The notes under the pieces were generated by a model, which was not told the origin of the DNA, did not search any database, and worked only from the letters and a program-made list of their open reading frames with translations. Shown in pieces: positions 24,536-35,234 of a stretch of 64,000 nt of DNA. How positions within the stretch are numbered: the stretch's first letter is position 1; every line of letters begins with the position of its first letter. A program made the position numbers and the translations under genes. This DNA is from Paguma larvata. Lineage: Eukaryota; Chordata; Mammalia; Carnivora; Viverridae. The stretch covers positions 109,288,699 through 109,352,698 of the forward strand of contig CM057828.1 of assembly GCA_030068075.1 (NCBI GenBank), in the 5' to 3' direction.

Positions 24536-24905
24536 CTGTGATGTTTATTTTAAATAATAATTTCTAAAAGTCACATTAAGGAGGCATCACACCTATTCCT
24601 TACTTGCTAAGTGTTTTATCCTGAATACACGTTGAATTTTATCAAATGATTTGTTGGTGTCCATGGAGAGGATTGTGAATCTGTTAATGTAAAGAATTAT
24701 AGTAAGAGAGTTCCTAAAGATGGACTTTCTTAACATTTCTGCCTTTTTTCTGATTTACTTAGTTAATACAGTGCTGGATTTGATTGCTAATGTTTTACTT
24801 AGTATATTTTCATTTATAAGTGAGGTTGGCTTATTATTTTCTTCCATTTATTCTGTTTTTGTTTTAGAATAATGCTAGTCTTATAAACTAAGTTAAAACA
24901 TTTCA

Positions 24906-25100
24906 GGTTTTTTTTCATGTTTATTTGAGAGGAAAACAACACAAGTGGGGGAAGGGCAGAGAGACAGTAGAGAGAGAATCCCAAGCACGCTCCACGCTGT
25001 CAGCCCAGAACCTGATGTGGGGCTCGAACTCACAAAGCTGAGATCATGACCTGAGCCCAAATCAAAGAGTTGGGCACCCAACCAACCACCTAGGCGTCCC
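24906..25100 (-). mobile_element. Carnivore SINE nested in L1, antisense
   Basis: Diverged copy ending CCACCTAGGCGTCCC; flanks ACATTTCAG and GCATTTCAA are similar. Confidence 0.9.
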
Positions 25101-25843
25101 GAAGCATTTCAATTTTTTTTTAATTAGAAAAACTTTAAATCTGAACTGTTTAACAGGAATTAGTTGTTTTTTGATACTCAGTAGAATTTTCCATGAACAT
25201 CTTTTAGAAAATGGCTGTTTCTTGATGTCTTTATTTCCCTAAGTCTCGTAACATATCAGGAGCAAAGTAAGAATTTCTTTTAACACTTGTTGAATAAATA
25301 TTCTCTAGATAAGTTTCTGGGAAATGATTTGCTATATAGAATTGTTTCTTGTGTTAACAGAGTTCATTATAGTCAGGGAAACATTGTTACCTTGGCCAAT
25401 TCACCGGGATATGGATTTACTCTGGAAGAGAAATACTACATGGAAATCTGTCTTCATGGATAGATTTTCTTCATAGAAAGATGCTATTTGGTGGTAGTCT
25501 AAATTCACAGCTGACATTTCAAGGAAAACAGTCTAATTTGTATCATTGTGTGTAATTACCATGTGTAAAAAGACCAAGGGTAATCATTTTACATATGTAT
25601 TCATGTTTGGGGTTATTTTACTGTTTTCTCTTTTAAGTCTTCTGTGATTTATATTCATTATAATTATTTTATTGGCAAATAATATTTTAGAAGTTAAGGT
25701 ACTTTAATTTTAATATAACTGACTCAGTGTATCCATCCACATTTCCTTTTTAAATTCAGTATTTTTAAGCATTCATAAAACTCTGGGTACATTATAGACG
25801 TAATTAAACATCTGAATATAACTCTAGGATTTATATAGCAAAG

Positions 25844-26060
25844 CAGCGGTTCTCAGTCAGGGTCAGTTTTGTCCCCAGGGGACATTTGGCAATGTCTGGA
25901 GACTTTTTAGTTGAGTTGGGGAATGCTGCTATTATCTAGTGGGTGGAGGCCAGAGATGCTAGTAAACATTTTAAAACACACTAAAACACATGAGATAGCC
26001 CCCCACAGCAAAGAATTATCAGTCCCAAAATGTTATTGGTGCCCAGGTTGAGAAACCCTG
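25844..26060 (+). mobile_element. MER5A-type hAT-Charlie MITE, full length
   Basis: Starts CAGCGGTTCTCAGTCAGGG and ends GGTTGAGAAACCCTG, giving the expected terminal inverted repeats. GGGGACATTTGGCAATGTC and AACAAAGAATTATC-like text follow MER5A order. The 8-bp flanks TAGCAAAG and TTGTAAAA match at 5 of 8. Confidence 0.88.
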
Positions 26061-26574
26061 TTGTAAAAGGAAAGATAAATATACAACTATGAATACACAG
26101 TGTAAAAAGGTGTTCTCAGACATGTGCTTTTTTCCTTCAGCTCTTAGAATTCTAACTTAATACAGTTATAGTGTCCTTACGCAAAGTGTATGAAGAATAT
26201 TCTGCTCTTGACTGACATCTAGTGAGACATTTAAAAATAAAAAGTAAAGCTGGAGGTTGAGATTAAGCGTGTAAATCAGTTACTGCTAATGTTTATTTTT
26301 CCACCGTTAGGAAATTCACAAATAAGGAACGTAGGAAGAGATTAAATGATTTGTTTATGGCAACTGAGAAATTATAGTTGAGAAGGAATAGAATGTAGTA
26401 TCTTCTTTATCTTTCACTTGTATGTTCCTGATTTAATATTAGAGCTTAGAACATAAAATCTTTCTTTTGATAGTTCTTGGAGCTACCCAGGTATAAGACT
26501 TTTTGTATTTTAAAAAATTGCCTAAAATGAGAGACTTTTAGAAACAAAGGAATCCTGTGTGGTTTTTTAATCCG

Positions 26575-26715
26575 ATTCTCTCATTTACAGAGATTTAAAA
26601 ATTCAATTTTAGAGAGACGAAGTGATCTAATCCATGTCATACAACTTGTTAGTGCCAGAACTTGAACTGAAACCCAGAGATCCTAACTTCTAGTGTTTGA
26701 TTCTTTTAGGGTGAG
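26575..26715 (-). mobile_element. MIR remnant, antisense
   Basis: TCTCATTTACAGAGATTT, GTGCCAGAACTTGAACTG and ACCCAGAGATCCTAACTTC are the reversed MIR core. It ends about 225 bp upstream of the WW1 exon. Confidence 0.75.
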
Positions 26716-26941
26716 GAGAAGTTACGAGTATACTTTGGGTTCTATTTGAAGTTTTTTATTTTTTTTTAACCAAATCATGAATATTAACACTATTACATTG
26801 TTTTTCCTTTAGAAAGAATATATACACCTGTATGTATATTTTAAATAAATGTGTATGTATTTTCTATGTCTCGTGTTTTATTTAGTTTTTATTTGTAAAT
26901 GTTATGCCAGTTTAAACCTGAATATTTCACATTTTCCACAG

Positions 26942-27205
26942 GCAACGACACCTCCAAACCAAGGACGTCCAGATTCTCCTGTCTACGCTAATCTACAAGA
27001 ACTGAAAATATCCCAGTCTGCTCTCCCACCGCTGCCCGGGAGCCCAGCAATTCAGATTAACGGAGAATGGGAAACTCATAAAGACAGTTCAGGGCGTTGT
27101 TACTACTATAACAGGGGAACACAGGAAAGAACCTGGAAACCACCTCGCTGGACTCGGGACACAAGCATAAGCAAAGGAGATTTCCAAAGTCCAGGAGACC
27201 AAGAG
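26942..27205 (+). CDS. ARHGAP12: ARHGAP12 exon encoding the first WW domain
   Basis: This 264-nt exon of 88 codons starts and ends in phase 0. It is bordered by TTCCACAG before and GTACGA after GAG. The peptide begins ATTPPNQGRPDSPVYANLQ, a Pro/Ser-rich segment with a possible phosphotyrosine site (PVYANL), followed by a polyproline patch (ALPPLPGSP, residues 27-35). The WW domain spans about residues 41-70: GEWETHKDSSGRCYYYN carries the first signature Trp (residue 43) and the Tyr triplet (54-56), and TWKPPRW carries the second Trp (65) and Pro 67-68. WW domains bind proline-rich partners. Human residue numbers would be roughly 230-317. The frame runs on 25 codons into the intron to a TGA at 27278, so intron retention would truncate the protein after WW1. 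Confidence 0.95.
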
Positions 27206-28602
27206 GTACGAGTGATTAAGGAATCAGCCAGTGACTTACCAAACTTTCTCTTTTTCCATTATTCAAGACAAAAGAAGTGAATAGGTTTGTTTCTTGGTAT
27301 TAAAATGGTAGAACACTTGAAATCGCTAAGATACTAAATGTTCTTTTCAAGTTTCATTATATTAATGCTAGTTACTTTCTAATGTGTAACTAATAGACAG
27401 CTAACCTTATAATGTGCTTACTAGTTCCAGAATTAACTCAAAGTTGCTTAATGCCAGTAGCTTCCCTCACGTTATAAAAGATACTAATTCAGTTATTGTT
27501 ATTGCTGAATCAGTGCCATTTTTTTTAGAAAAAGGAAAGAAAATACAGATATGACTTAGACAAATAAAAACAAAGTTATTAACTGATTAAAACAGACATT
27601 TTTCTGTATTGGTTTGGTATGGCTACTGAGATACTTCTCAGTTTTTGTCAGTCAGAGGTACAAGGTCACTTTTTATTTACATGTAAGGAAAATAAGTAAA
27701 TGTAATTCCTTTGCTATAAATGGGCCACCCTATAAAGTATGACCATTCACTCTCAAATCATTATTTTCTCTATCAAATGTTCATACTACCTGTCCCCTAC
27801 TTTGTTTCACCTTCCCCTATACCTCTTTGAGGCTGGTGCCGTGAACTTGGCCAGCCATATTTTGAGTAACTCTCATGTCAGAAGTCTGGATGGATTCCTT
27901 GGGCCTGTTCAGACATGCAGGAGAGGTTAGAATCGACAGAATGGAGTTAAATTCTCCTGTTTGATAGGCGGAGGCTCCTACGCCTGCATAGGACACCCTG
28001 TCCAGAGAGCAGCTGGATTGTGTAATAAAAACAGAACTGCAGTCACATAGGAGCTGGCAAAATCAGGTAGCACATCTCGTAGTTAGCAGACTCTAAAAGC
28101 TTTTTGTAATTAATAACTCCTCTTCTTGTCCTATTTTTCAGTTGGTTATTTATAGCTTTGGTTTCGTGGTAACTTGTACTTTTAGTGTTCAAGAATGAGA
28201 TCAAGAATAGTGAGAGAAATTATTTGTTCTTGCGTTACTATAATAAAAGTGTTAGAGAAATTGTTTGAATTGTAGATCTAGAAAGGTTTAAAATTACATT
28301 ATCTTGTGTATGAAAAATACAATTTAATAATTTGGAAGAATTAAGGATTGAATTAAATTATAGAATAATTTAAAGGAATTTAAAGTACACACAGGAACTT
28401 TAAACATGATTTTTGGCTTTCTGTTTTAATAAATAGAGGAGAGTGATTTGTGTATCAGAGTCTCAACTTATACTATTTGTCTTTGCACAAATTGTTTCAA
28501 AATAGATATTTCCATAATAGCTGGAGCACATTTTCCAGTAACTTCTTGAGAAAAGTTGCATATAGGATATAATATGGAGACTTTGTGTGTGAAAATGTTT
28601 AT

Positions 28603-28789
28603 TTTTTTTAATGTTTGTTTATTTTGAGAGAGAGAGTGAGAGGAAGAGGGGCAAAGAGAGGGGAAGAGCGAGAATCCCAAGCAGGTCAGCACTGTCAGCA
28701 CAGAGCCTGTCGTGGGGCTTGATCTCACAAAGCATGAGATCATGACCTGAGCCAAAATCGAGTTGGCTGCTTGCCAACTGAGCCACCCC
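28603..28789 (-). mobile_element. Carnivore SINE, antisense
   Basis: Flanks GAAAATGTTTAT (28591-28602) and GAAAAGGTTTAT (28790-28801), 11 of 12 identical. The head has lost its terminal GGCGCC bases. Confidence 0.93.
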
Positions 28790-29039
28790 GAAAAGGTTTA
28801 TATTCTGCTCTTATATTTAATTGATAGCTTGCCTGAGTATAGAATTCTAGGTTGGAAATCATTTTTTCTCATAATTGGAAAGCATTTTGAACCTCACTTT
28901 ATGGCGATATGGTTCAGCTGCCTGCAGGGAGTCTTCAGTGTCGGAACCATTAGGTCTTTCCTTTTCGACTAATGAGTCTTCACAGAAGTCTTAAAATCTG
29001 CCAGGAAAGCAAGGGTTGCCAGGGTCTTGGTAGTCAGCA

Positions 29040-29093
29040 TTTAGTTTGCATATAGTCCCTCAGTCTCTCCTCCTTTAGTTTGCATATAGTCCC
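29040..29093 (+). repeat. 20-bp direct repeat pair
   Basis: TTTAGTTTGCATATAGTCCC occurs at 29040-29059 and exactly again at 29074-29093. Confidence 0.95.
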
Positions 29094-29565
29094 AGTTGTC
29101 TTCCAAATCAGAATCTTACTGTTTTTCCGTCTTCAGAGGGAATGAATGAATCCCTGTACTTTTGCTGGGAAAAGGGAAGGGTGCAAACCTAGCAGTCAGG
29201 CCTGAAGGAAAGGGATTCATTGCAGTACCCCGCCTTCATCCCCAGTTCAAAGAGGACCTAATACTGTCAGTTCCTGAGCCATTTGAAGATTCTGATCTGC
29301 TAAGTGGTTGGATTTCACTTCTCCAACTCCACCCCCAACCCCGACCATTTTAGACTTTGCTCTTTGCAGATAATTTAGTCTTTTGTTCATCTGCTTCTCA
29401 GCTTCCAGAGTTTTGTGACTGTTGTCTCTTCTTGTGTTCCGCCTGTTCTTGGGAGTTTAGGTCTTTTATGAAAGTATATTTCAGTACTTCTAGTGGGGAT
29501 TGAGAGGAAATAAGTGTTCAATCATCCACCTAATTCAGACTTACTATTTTAGCGTTTAGCTAGAA

Positions 29566-29752
29566 CAGTTGTTGTCAGCTGGAGACAGTTTGCCTCCTGG
29601 AGACACTCCATGTCTGGGGACATTTTTGGTTGTCAGAACTCAGGGAGGGCTACTGGCACTGAGTGGGTAGAAGCTAGAGGTACTATCAGACACCCTATGA
29701 TACCAAGAAAGTTCCCACGACGAAGAATTAGTGCTGCTGTTGAGAACCTGCC
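29566..29752 (+). mobile_element. MER5-like hAT MITE fossil
   Basis: CAGTTGTTGTCAGCTGGAGA, GGGGACATTTTTGGTTGTCA and GAAGAATTAGTGCTGCTGTTGAGAACCTG follow the MER5 layout, more diverged than the copy at 25.8 kb. Confidence 0.75.
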
Positions 29753-30581
29753 TTGTAAGTGTTAACATGCATGTTTATCAAGGTCTAAAGTTAGTATCTT
29801 CTTGCTCTTTAAAGCCATACGAGAACTGTGTGCTATTTGCTATTGTTGTCTTTTATTTCTGTTGTTAGCCCCCTCATTGTACATGGTGACTCTTAAAATT
29901 TGTCCTCATATTTAGCACTTTCTTTTCTCACACTCCTTTATGCAAATTAGATAGCTTGGATAAATTTTGTGTTGGATACCTACTGTCTTAAGTATGTACT
30001 TTTAAATTTTCTTAGTGAAGATTCATTAGTGATAGAATATAATTTCGTATGGAAATTTAATTTTCCTCAGTTTTGAAGAATATCTTTACCTGATAATACA
30101 GTTTTGAATTGACCGTTTTTCCTAATTCACTGAGTATTTTACTCTCCTGTTTTCAGGCTTCAGTTGTTGATATTGGAAATTCAGCTGTCAGTTTTGATTG
30201 TCATGCTTTGAAGAGCAGCCTGTCTCTTCTTGATGGCAGCTCTTCAGTCTCATATCTGTAATTTTCCTATGATGTGATTAGGTGCGGGTATCTTCTTTAT
30301 TTCCTGCCAGAGTTTTCTTGAGGTTCTTGAATTTGAGAAACGCTGTCTTTGATTAGTTCTAGAAAATTCTTGATCACCTATACTGTCCCATTTTCTCTTT
30401 CCTTTCATTCTGGAACTTTGATTAGATGAATATTTAATCTGATGTTGGCCATGTCTCTTGATTTCCCTTATACTTGTATATTTTACCTCTAGGTCTCTCT
30501 GTGCTTCATTCTCAACTTTTAGACGTAGTTCCTGTTCACTATTCTTCATCTTTATTTGTTTTTACATCGTTTTTCTGTAAG

Positions 30582-30772
30582 TTTATTTCTTTATTTTGAG
30601 AGAGACAGAGAGAATGCAGGCAGAGGAGGGGCAGAGAGAGGGAGAGACAGAATCCCAAGCAGGCTCCGCACCGACATCTCCAACAGTGGGTTCAGACTCA
30701 CAAATGGTGAGATCAAGACCTGAGCTGAGATCAAGAGCTGGACGCTTAACTGACCAAGCCACCCAGACGCCC
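30582..30772 (-). mobile_element. Carnivore SINE, antisense
   Basis: Ends GACCAAGCCACCCAGACGCCCC. The body is degraded near 30670-30690. Confidence 0.92.
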
Positions 30773-31872
30773 CCTTTATTTGATATTAACCTAATCCTTG
30801 AATTTTAAAAACATGTTAGTTTTTATTTATCTGGGGGAGCTTTTCTATCGTATTACTGTGGAAAGTTTTAAACCTAAAGAATAGAATAGTGAACATTCAT
30901 ATGCTAGATAGCCTTCATCAAGGTACACCAGTTTTAAATTTTGCTACATTTGCTTTATTTCTCTCCCTCCTTCTGCTCTCTACCCTCCAGTAATTTTTTC
31001 TGAACATTTTAGATAAGACAACATAGTATTTATTTTCTAAGTATAAGGACATTTATCCAGCAAAACTGTTCTGATGTTTTTGGTGGAAAATAATTTATCA
31101 TACTCAAGTTTAATATTGGTATATTATTTAACACATAGTTAATATTCAGTGTTTCTTACTTGTCGAGTAATATCCTTTAGTTTTTTTCTGCAATAAAAGA
31201 TCCAGTAAAGGATCATACATTTTGTTTGTCCTCTCTTTCTTTAGTGTTTTATTTTTTATAATTCTGGTACATAAAGTCTTTAAGAGTCAGATTATGCTGC
31301 TTTTCTGCTGACTTCTATGGTGCTTTCTTTCACATCTTTTCCATGTATGTGTGTCTTAAGATGAGATTATAGTTCATATAGGAAGTCTTTAATGCTGGAA
31401 TTGACAGTCCTTCCATCAGAGAGGATTTGCTTTTGTTTCTGCCCAGGAAGTTAGTATCCTGTGAACATTTGAAACTCAGTTTTCAGCTTTAGTTTTTCAC
31501 AGGCCACCTAGGTAGTAGTAATTTGGATTGCATGAAGACTGGTTTGTGGCTGGAGATTCTCCCATTTTCCCTCACTTAATTTGGGACAAAATTTGTTTCT
31601 GATTCCCTGATAATCTGAAGGTATAATTCTTTGGAATCCCAGTTCTTTATTTTCATAGTGGAGTCCTGTTGGACTCCCTACTTTTGGTGGTCTTGAGTTC
31701 TGTTTCCCAGTGCTTCATGACTTTGAAAACTAATGTTTGGGGTTTGGCAAATGCCTTCAAAGAGAGAGCCAGCCTTTATATTCTACTTATCCTTCTAGAT
31801 TCTTGCTTCTCCATAGTTTTGACTTCTGAGTATTTCTTAGTCAATATCTTGTTTCTTGATTTTTTAAACATT

Positions 31873-32090
31873 TGGGGCGCCTGAATAACTCAGTTTGTTA
31901 AGTAGCCAACTTTGGCTCAGGTCATGATCTCATGGTTCATGAGTTCAAGCCCCTCATTCGGTTCTGTGCTGACAGCTCAGCACCTGGAGCCTGCTTCAGA
32001 TTCTGTGTCTCCCTGTCTCTCTACCTCTACCCCATGCGCGCATGCTCTTTCTCTCTCGCTCTCTCTCTCTCAAAAATAAACATTGTTTTT
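31873..32090 (+). mobile_element. Carnivore SINE, sense
   Basis: Begins TGGGGCGCCTGAATAACTCAG and ends CTCAAAAATAAACATTGTTTT. Confidence 0.93.
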
Positions 32091-32117
32091 AAGGAATGTG
32101 TTAAATTTAATATATTA

Positions 32118-32297
32118 GGGGCAGCTAGGTGGCTCAATCAGTTAAGTGTCCAACTCTTGGTTTTGGCTCAGGTCATGATCTCACGGGTTTGTGAGATCCA
32201 GCCCTGTATCAGGCTCTGCGTTGACACAGTCCCTGCTTAGAGTTCTCTCTCTGACCCTCTCCTGCTCATTCTCTCTCTCAAAATAAATAAGCTTAAA
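32118..32297 (+). mobile_element. Carnivore SINE, sense
   Basis: Begins GGGGCAGCTAGGTGGCTC. Target-site duplication AAATTTAATAT at 32103-32113 and 32298-32308. Lies 30 bp from the previous sense SINE. Confidence 0.93.
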
Positions 32298-32624
32298 AAA
32301 TTTAATATTTTAAATTGTTTTAATCCAGGTACCCATTTCAGTACTTACCTGTCATTCTCCTGTAAATGGGACATCTGTGTAGCTCCCTTTATTTCTACTA
32401 GGCCATATTTGCTGCAAAATATATACCCCAAAGTTACTGAGCCAAGTATCCTGCTAAATGGAGTTACGAGTATAGCACAGTTAACGTTGATAATGCTTGC
32501 CAAAAATAATCTTAATTTTATTTAATTGCCACTAAATAGCTCTTTTCTAGCAGTAAACAATCAAGATTCTACAGATCCTGGTTCTGTAGAATAATAACAC
32601 ACATTGAGATACTGGAGGTTTCTT

Positions 32625-33152
32625 CTTTTTTTTTTTTTTTTTAATTTTTTTAAGGGTTTTTTTTTAATTATAATAGTTTATTTTCAAATTGGTTTACATA
32701 TAACACCCAGTGTTCATCCCAATACGTGCCCTCTTTAATGTCCGTCACCCCCTCTCTCACCTCCCTCACCTCCCTCACCTCCCTCACCCTCAGTTTGTTC
32801 TTAGTCTTTGAGAGTCTCTTATGTTTTATCTCCCTCCCTCTCTGTGTCTTTTTTTCCTTTCCCCTCTTCCCCTCCCCCTGGTTTTTGCTTAGTCTCACAA
32901 AGTCCACCTATTCGTGGAAACATATGGTATCTGTCTTTTTCTGACTGACTTATTTCACTTAACATAATACCCTCCAGTTCCATCCATGTTGCTACACATG
33001 GCCAGATTTCATTTTTTCTCATTGCCATGTAGTAGTCCATTGTATATATGTACCACATCTTCTTTATCCATTCATCAGTTGATGGGCACTTGGTCTGCTT
33101 CCATGATTTGGCTATTGTCGAAAGTGCTGCTATGAACATTGGGGTACACATG
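32625..33152 (-). mobile_element. 5'-truncated carnivore L1 with target-site duplication, antisense
   Basis: The insertion is bounded by a perfect 12-bp duplication TGGAGGTTTCTT (32613-32624 and 33153-33164) and has a poly(T) tail at its left end, so it is an L1 read on the - strand. It starts within the C-terminus of ORF2: the reverse strand encodes CPSTDEWIKKMWYIYT and NEIWPCVATWMELEG, well-known ORF2 C-terminal motifs. ORF2p is the L1 endonuclease and reverse transcriptase, but only this tail remains, so it cannot be active. The frame stays open through the ORF2 part, which implies a fairly recent insertion. The 3' UTR contains a small tandem repeat at 32752-32788. Confidence 0.9.
32752..32788 (+). 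repeat. 9-bp minisatellite in L1 3' UTR
   Basis: CTCCCTCAC is repeated three times in tandem with a partial or diverged copy before it (CTCTCTCAC). Confidence 0.9.
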
Positions 33153-33289
33153 TGGAGGTTTCTTTTCATGGAAGAAAGGAACATCTTACTGCACAAAAGT
33201 TGGGAAATTATGGGAGAATTTTATCAACTAGAAAGTCCTATTTATGAAAAAATTGATTTAGTGACTTTGTTTCCTAAACTAATTTTATT

Positions 33290-33790
33290 AGTTTTTTTAT
33301 TCAGGTATAATTGACATATAATTTTATGTTAGTTTCAGGTATACAACATAATGATTCAATATTTGTATATATTGTAAAATGATCACCACAGTTAATCTAG
33401 TTAATATCTGTCACCACTTCGTTACAGAATTTTTTGTCATGTGATAAGAAGTTTTAATATCTACTGTCTTTGCAACTTTCACATATGCAATACACTGTTA
33501 TTGCATACTGTGATTGCCATGAAGTACATTATATCCCTTTGACTTACTACTTTGTAACTGAACTTTGTGCCTTTTGTCTCCTTTGCTCATTTAACCTGCC
33601 CTCCCCACCTCTGGCAACCACCTATTTGTTCTTTGTGTCCCTGAGCTTGTTTTGAGGATTCAGTGAGATAAAATAGTATTTGTCTTCTTTTTCTGACATA
33701 TTTCACTTAGCATAATGCCTTAAAGTCCATCCATGTTTCACAAATGGTACACTTTCATTCTTTTTATGGATGAATAATATTCCTCTATAG
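33290..33790 (-). mobile_element. Older L1 3' UTR and ORF2 end, antisense
   Basis: GGTATAATTGACATATAATT, AAATGATCACCACAGTTAAT, CTCTGGCAACCACCTATTTG and CACTTAGCATAATGCC are the reversed 3' region of an L1MA/MB-type element. It begins just after the younger L1. Confidence 0.85.
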
Positions 33791-34302
33791 ATTTCTTTTC
33801 TCTGTTTCTAGAAGATTTTATTGTATTTTGCCTACATGAACTTATATTTTAAGTGGTCTCAATTAAGTAAAAATAAGTCCTGATTTTTGCAATAAGTTTT
33901 CCATTAGAACGTGTATAGCTCACTTTATGCAAGGCTTCTGTAAAGTTGTCTATGTCAGTTTTTGTGTTATGTTATTATTAGTATGTTTATGTCTTTAAGT
34001 TACTTCCAAAACATTGAGAATCTACACATTTTAGGATTTTAGACCAAATTATGGTGGTAGAAAATGTAGTTGGATTATGTAAGATTTAATTGCAGAAACT
34101 ATTTTACCTAAAAGTGACCCGAGAAAGGTCATTTGCACATGAGAGTTAATCTAGTAAATATTTGTCGAATGAATGACATGTAAGTGCAGTAAGTAAATTG
34201 CTACTCACTCACATTATGGTGCTTCTTGTTTGAAAAAAGCAGAGATTAGGTTTTCTCAATCTTAATCGCTTCTCTTGTGTGTCTGGATTCTCTCATGCTT
34301 TT

Positions 34303-34530
34303 CCTTTTTTTATTTTAAAACATTTTTTTAATGTTTCTTTATTTTTGAGAGAGAGAGAGAAAGACAGAGCGTTAGCAGGGGAGGGGCAGAGAGAGAGGGA
34401 GACACAGAATCCCAAACCAGACTGTGAGCTGTCAGCACATAGCCTGACGAGGGGTTGAGCTCACCAACTCTGAGATCATGACCTGAGCTGAAGTCAGAAG
34501 CTCAACCGACTGAGCCACGCAGGCACCCCT
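34303..34530 (-). mobile_element. Carnivore SINE, antisense
   Basis: Perfect 10-bp duplication TCATGCTTTT at 34293-34302 and 34534-34543. Confidence 0.94.
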
Positions 34531-34759
34531 CTTTCATGCTTTTAAAAGTAAAGCATACCTAAGTTATTTCCATACTGAATTTTTTCATCTATCTGTTTGA
34601 ATTTTTTTAATATTATTTTTTCTTGTTTTGAAGTTTGGTTTCCAACTATTTTTAATAAACATATGGTTGAATGAGTGAAGAAATGTTGCCAGTAGTTTAG
34701 AACATAAAATACAGTATTATAAAACTAATGTCTCTCCCCTCTCAGTTTCACACATTAAG

Positions 34760-34850
34760 ATCTATTTGTTGAGCACTGTTGTTTCCCAGGCATTTGGCTA
34801 GGAACTTATAATATATAGGTGAGTGAGAATTTTCAAGAAACTCAGTCTAA
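34760..34850 (-). mobile_element. Possible L2 3' remnant, antisense
   Basis: TTTGTTGAGCACTGTTGTTTCCCAGGCATTTGGCTAGGA resembles a reversed L2 end over a short span (shown in part only as TTGTTGAGCACTG). Confidence 0.45.
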
Positions 34851-35234
34851 TGAAGTACCCTCATCCCCTGTTTTGCTTCACATGGATGTGTATACCCATA
34901 CACCTATTCCTGTCAGTTTTTAACTTGATTTTGGTTCAAAAGCAGCATTAAATAGAAGGCAGCATTTTATCTCTTGGTCTGAAAACATTGTTTTCAGTTT
35001 ATTATGGTGAATTTTTTTAGGGTTGCATTATTGTGCTAAAATAACTATTATTAATTTCACCTTACCACTTAACAGTTACTATTTGAAAGACTAACAATTT
35101 GTTTTGAAAACATTGAGATATAGTCAAGATATCTTAGTGCTTCAGCCAAATACAGTTTATTGCTTAGATTTGAACTGCTACATATATATATATATTCAAA
35201 GAAGAAAAATCCTTATGTTTCTGACTATTTATAG

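Larger units (their letters stand above)
24115..25300 (-). mobile_element. Degenerate L1 ORF2 region, antisense, split by two SINEs
   Basis: Read on the - strand, the segment corresponds to the reverse-transcriptase part of L1 ORF2: TAGAAGCTCTAGTACAATGTTGAATAAAAG and CACGTTGAATTTTATCAAATG are reversed ORF2 landmarks. SINEs at 24315-24535 and about 24906-25100 interrupt it. It has many stops and is a dead fossil. Confidence 0.75.
1..26941 (+). other. ARHGAP12: ARHGAP12 intron upstream of the WW1 exon (partial)
   Basis: This interval has no recognisable exon and ends in the acceptor ATTTTCCACAG at 26931-26941. It contains 17 SINEs, two copies of an unnamed element, MIR at about 6.1, 7.4 and 26.6 kb, L2 at about 8.9, 17.6, 18.6 and 23.7 kb, hAT-type fossils at about 11.6, 16.2, 20.6 and 25.8 kb, and antisense L1 at about 20.8-21.4, 21.9-22.3 and 24.1-25.3 kb. 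The stretches 520-2180, 2720-4180, 4435-6040, 9020-9640, 14300-15000, 15220-16200, 19500-20590 and 26070-26570 are AT-rich and show nothing I recognise beyond short low-complexity tracts. Confidence 0.85.
28802..30570 (-). mobile_element. Ancient L1M-type sequence, antisense, with interruptions
   Basis: GAGTATAGAATTCTAGGTTG near 28840 and TTTCATTCTGGAACTTTGAT and GGTCTCTCTGTGCTTCATTC near 30410-30510 resemble a reversed old L1 segment. The centre contains a MER5-like fossil, and other parts are too diverged to trace. Confidence 0.5.
27206..35234 (+). other. ARHGAP12: ARHGAP12 intron between the WW1 and linker exons
   Basis: This 8029-bp intron opens with GTACGA and closes with ATTTATAG. It holds antisense ancient L1 material at about 28.8-30.6 kb, interrupted by a MER5-like fossil at about 29.6 kb, then SINEs at about 28.6, 30.6, 31.9, 32.1 and 34.3 kb. 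A 5'-truncated L1 with target-site duplication follows at 32625-33152, and a second, older antisense L1 at 33290-33790. Bases 27281-28590 contain no recognised repeat; a moderately GC-richer patch at about 27820-28080 is unexplained. Bases 33800-34300 and 34860-35230 show nothing clear. Confidence 0.85.

Noticed and set aside
1..26941. Search for the SH3-encoding ARHGAP12 exon
   Set aside because: No open frame of the expected large exon or its SH3 motifs is present, so the exon must lie upstream of the window.
26820..26941. Use of the upstream ATG at 26849 as the start of a 143-codon protein
   Set aside because: The 31 codons before 26942 are hydrophobic intronic sequence ending in a pyrimidine tract and AG. 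The real exon begins at 26942.
32819..33196. 125-codon - strand open frame
   Set aside because: It is the C-terminal tail of L1 ORF2 plus UTR and flanking sequence, 5'-truncated and without its own promoter, so not annotated as a functional gene.
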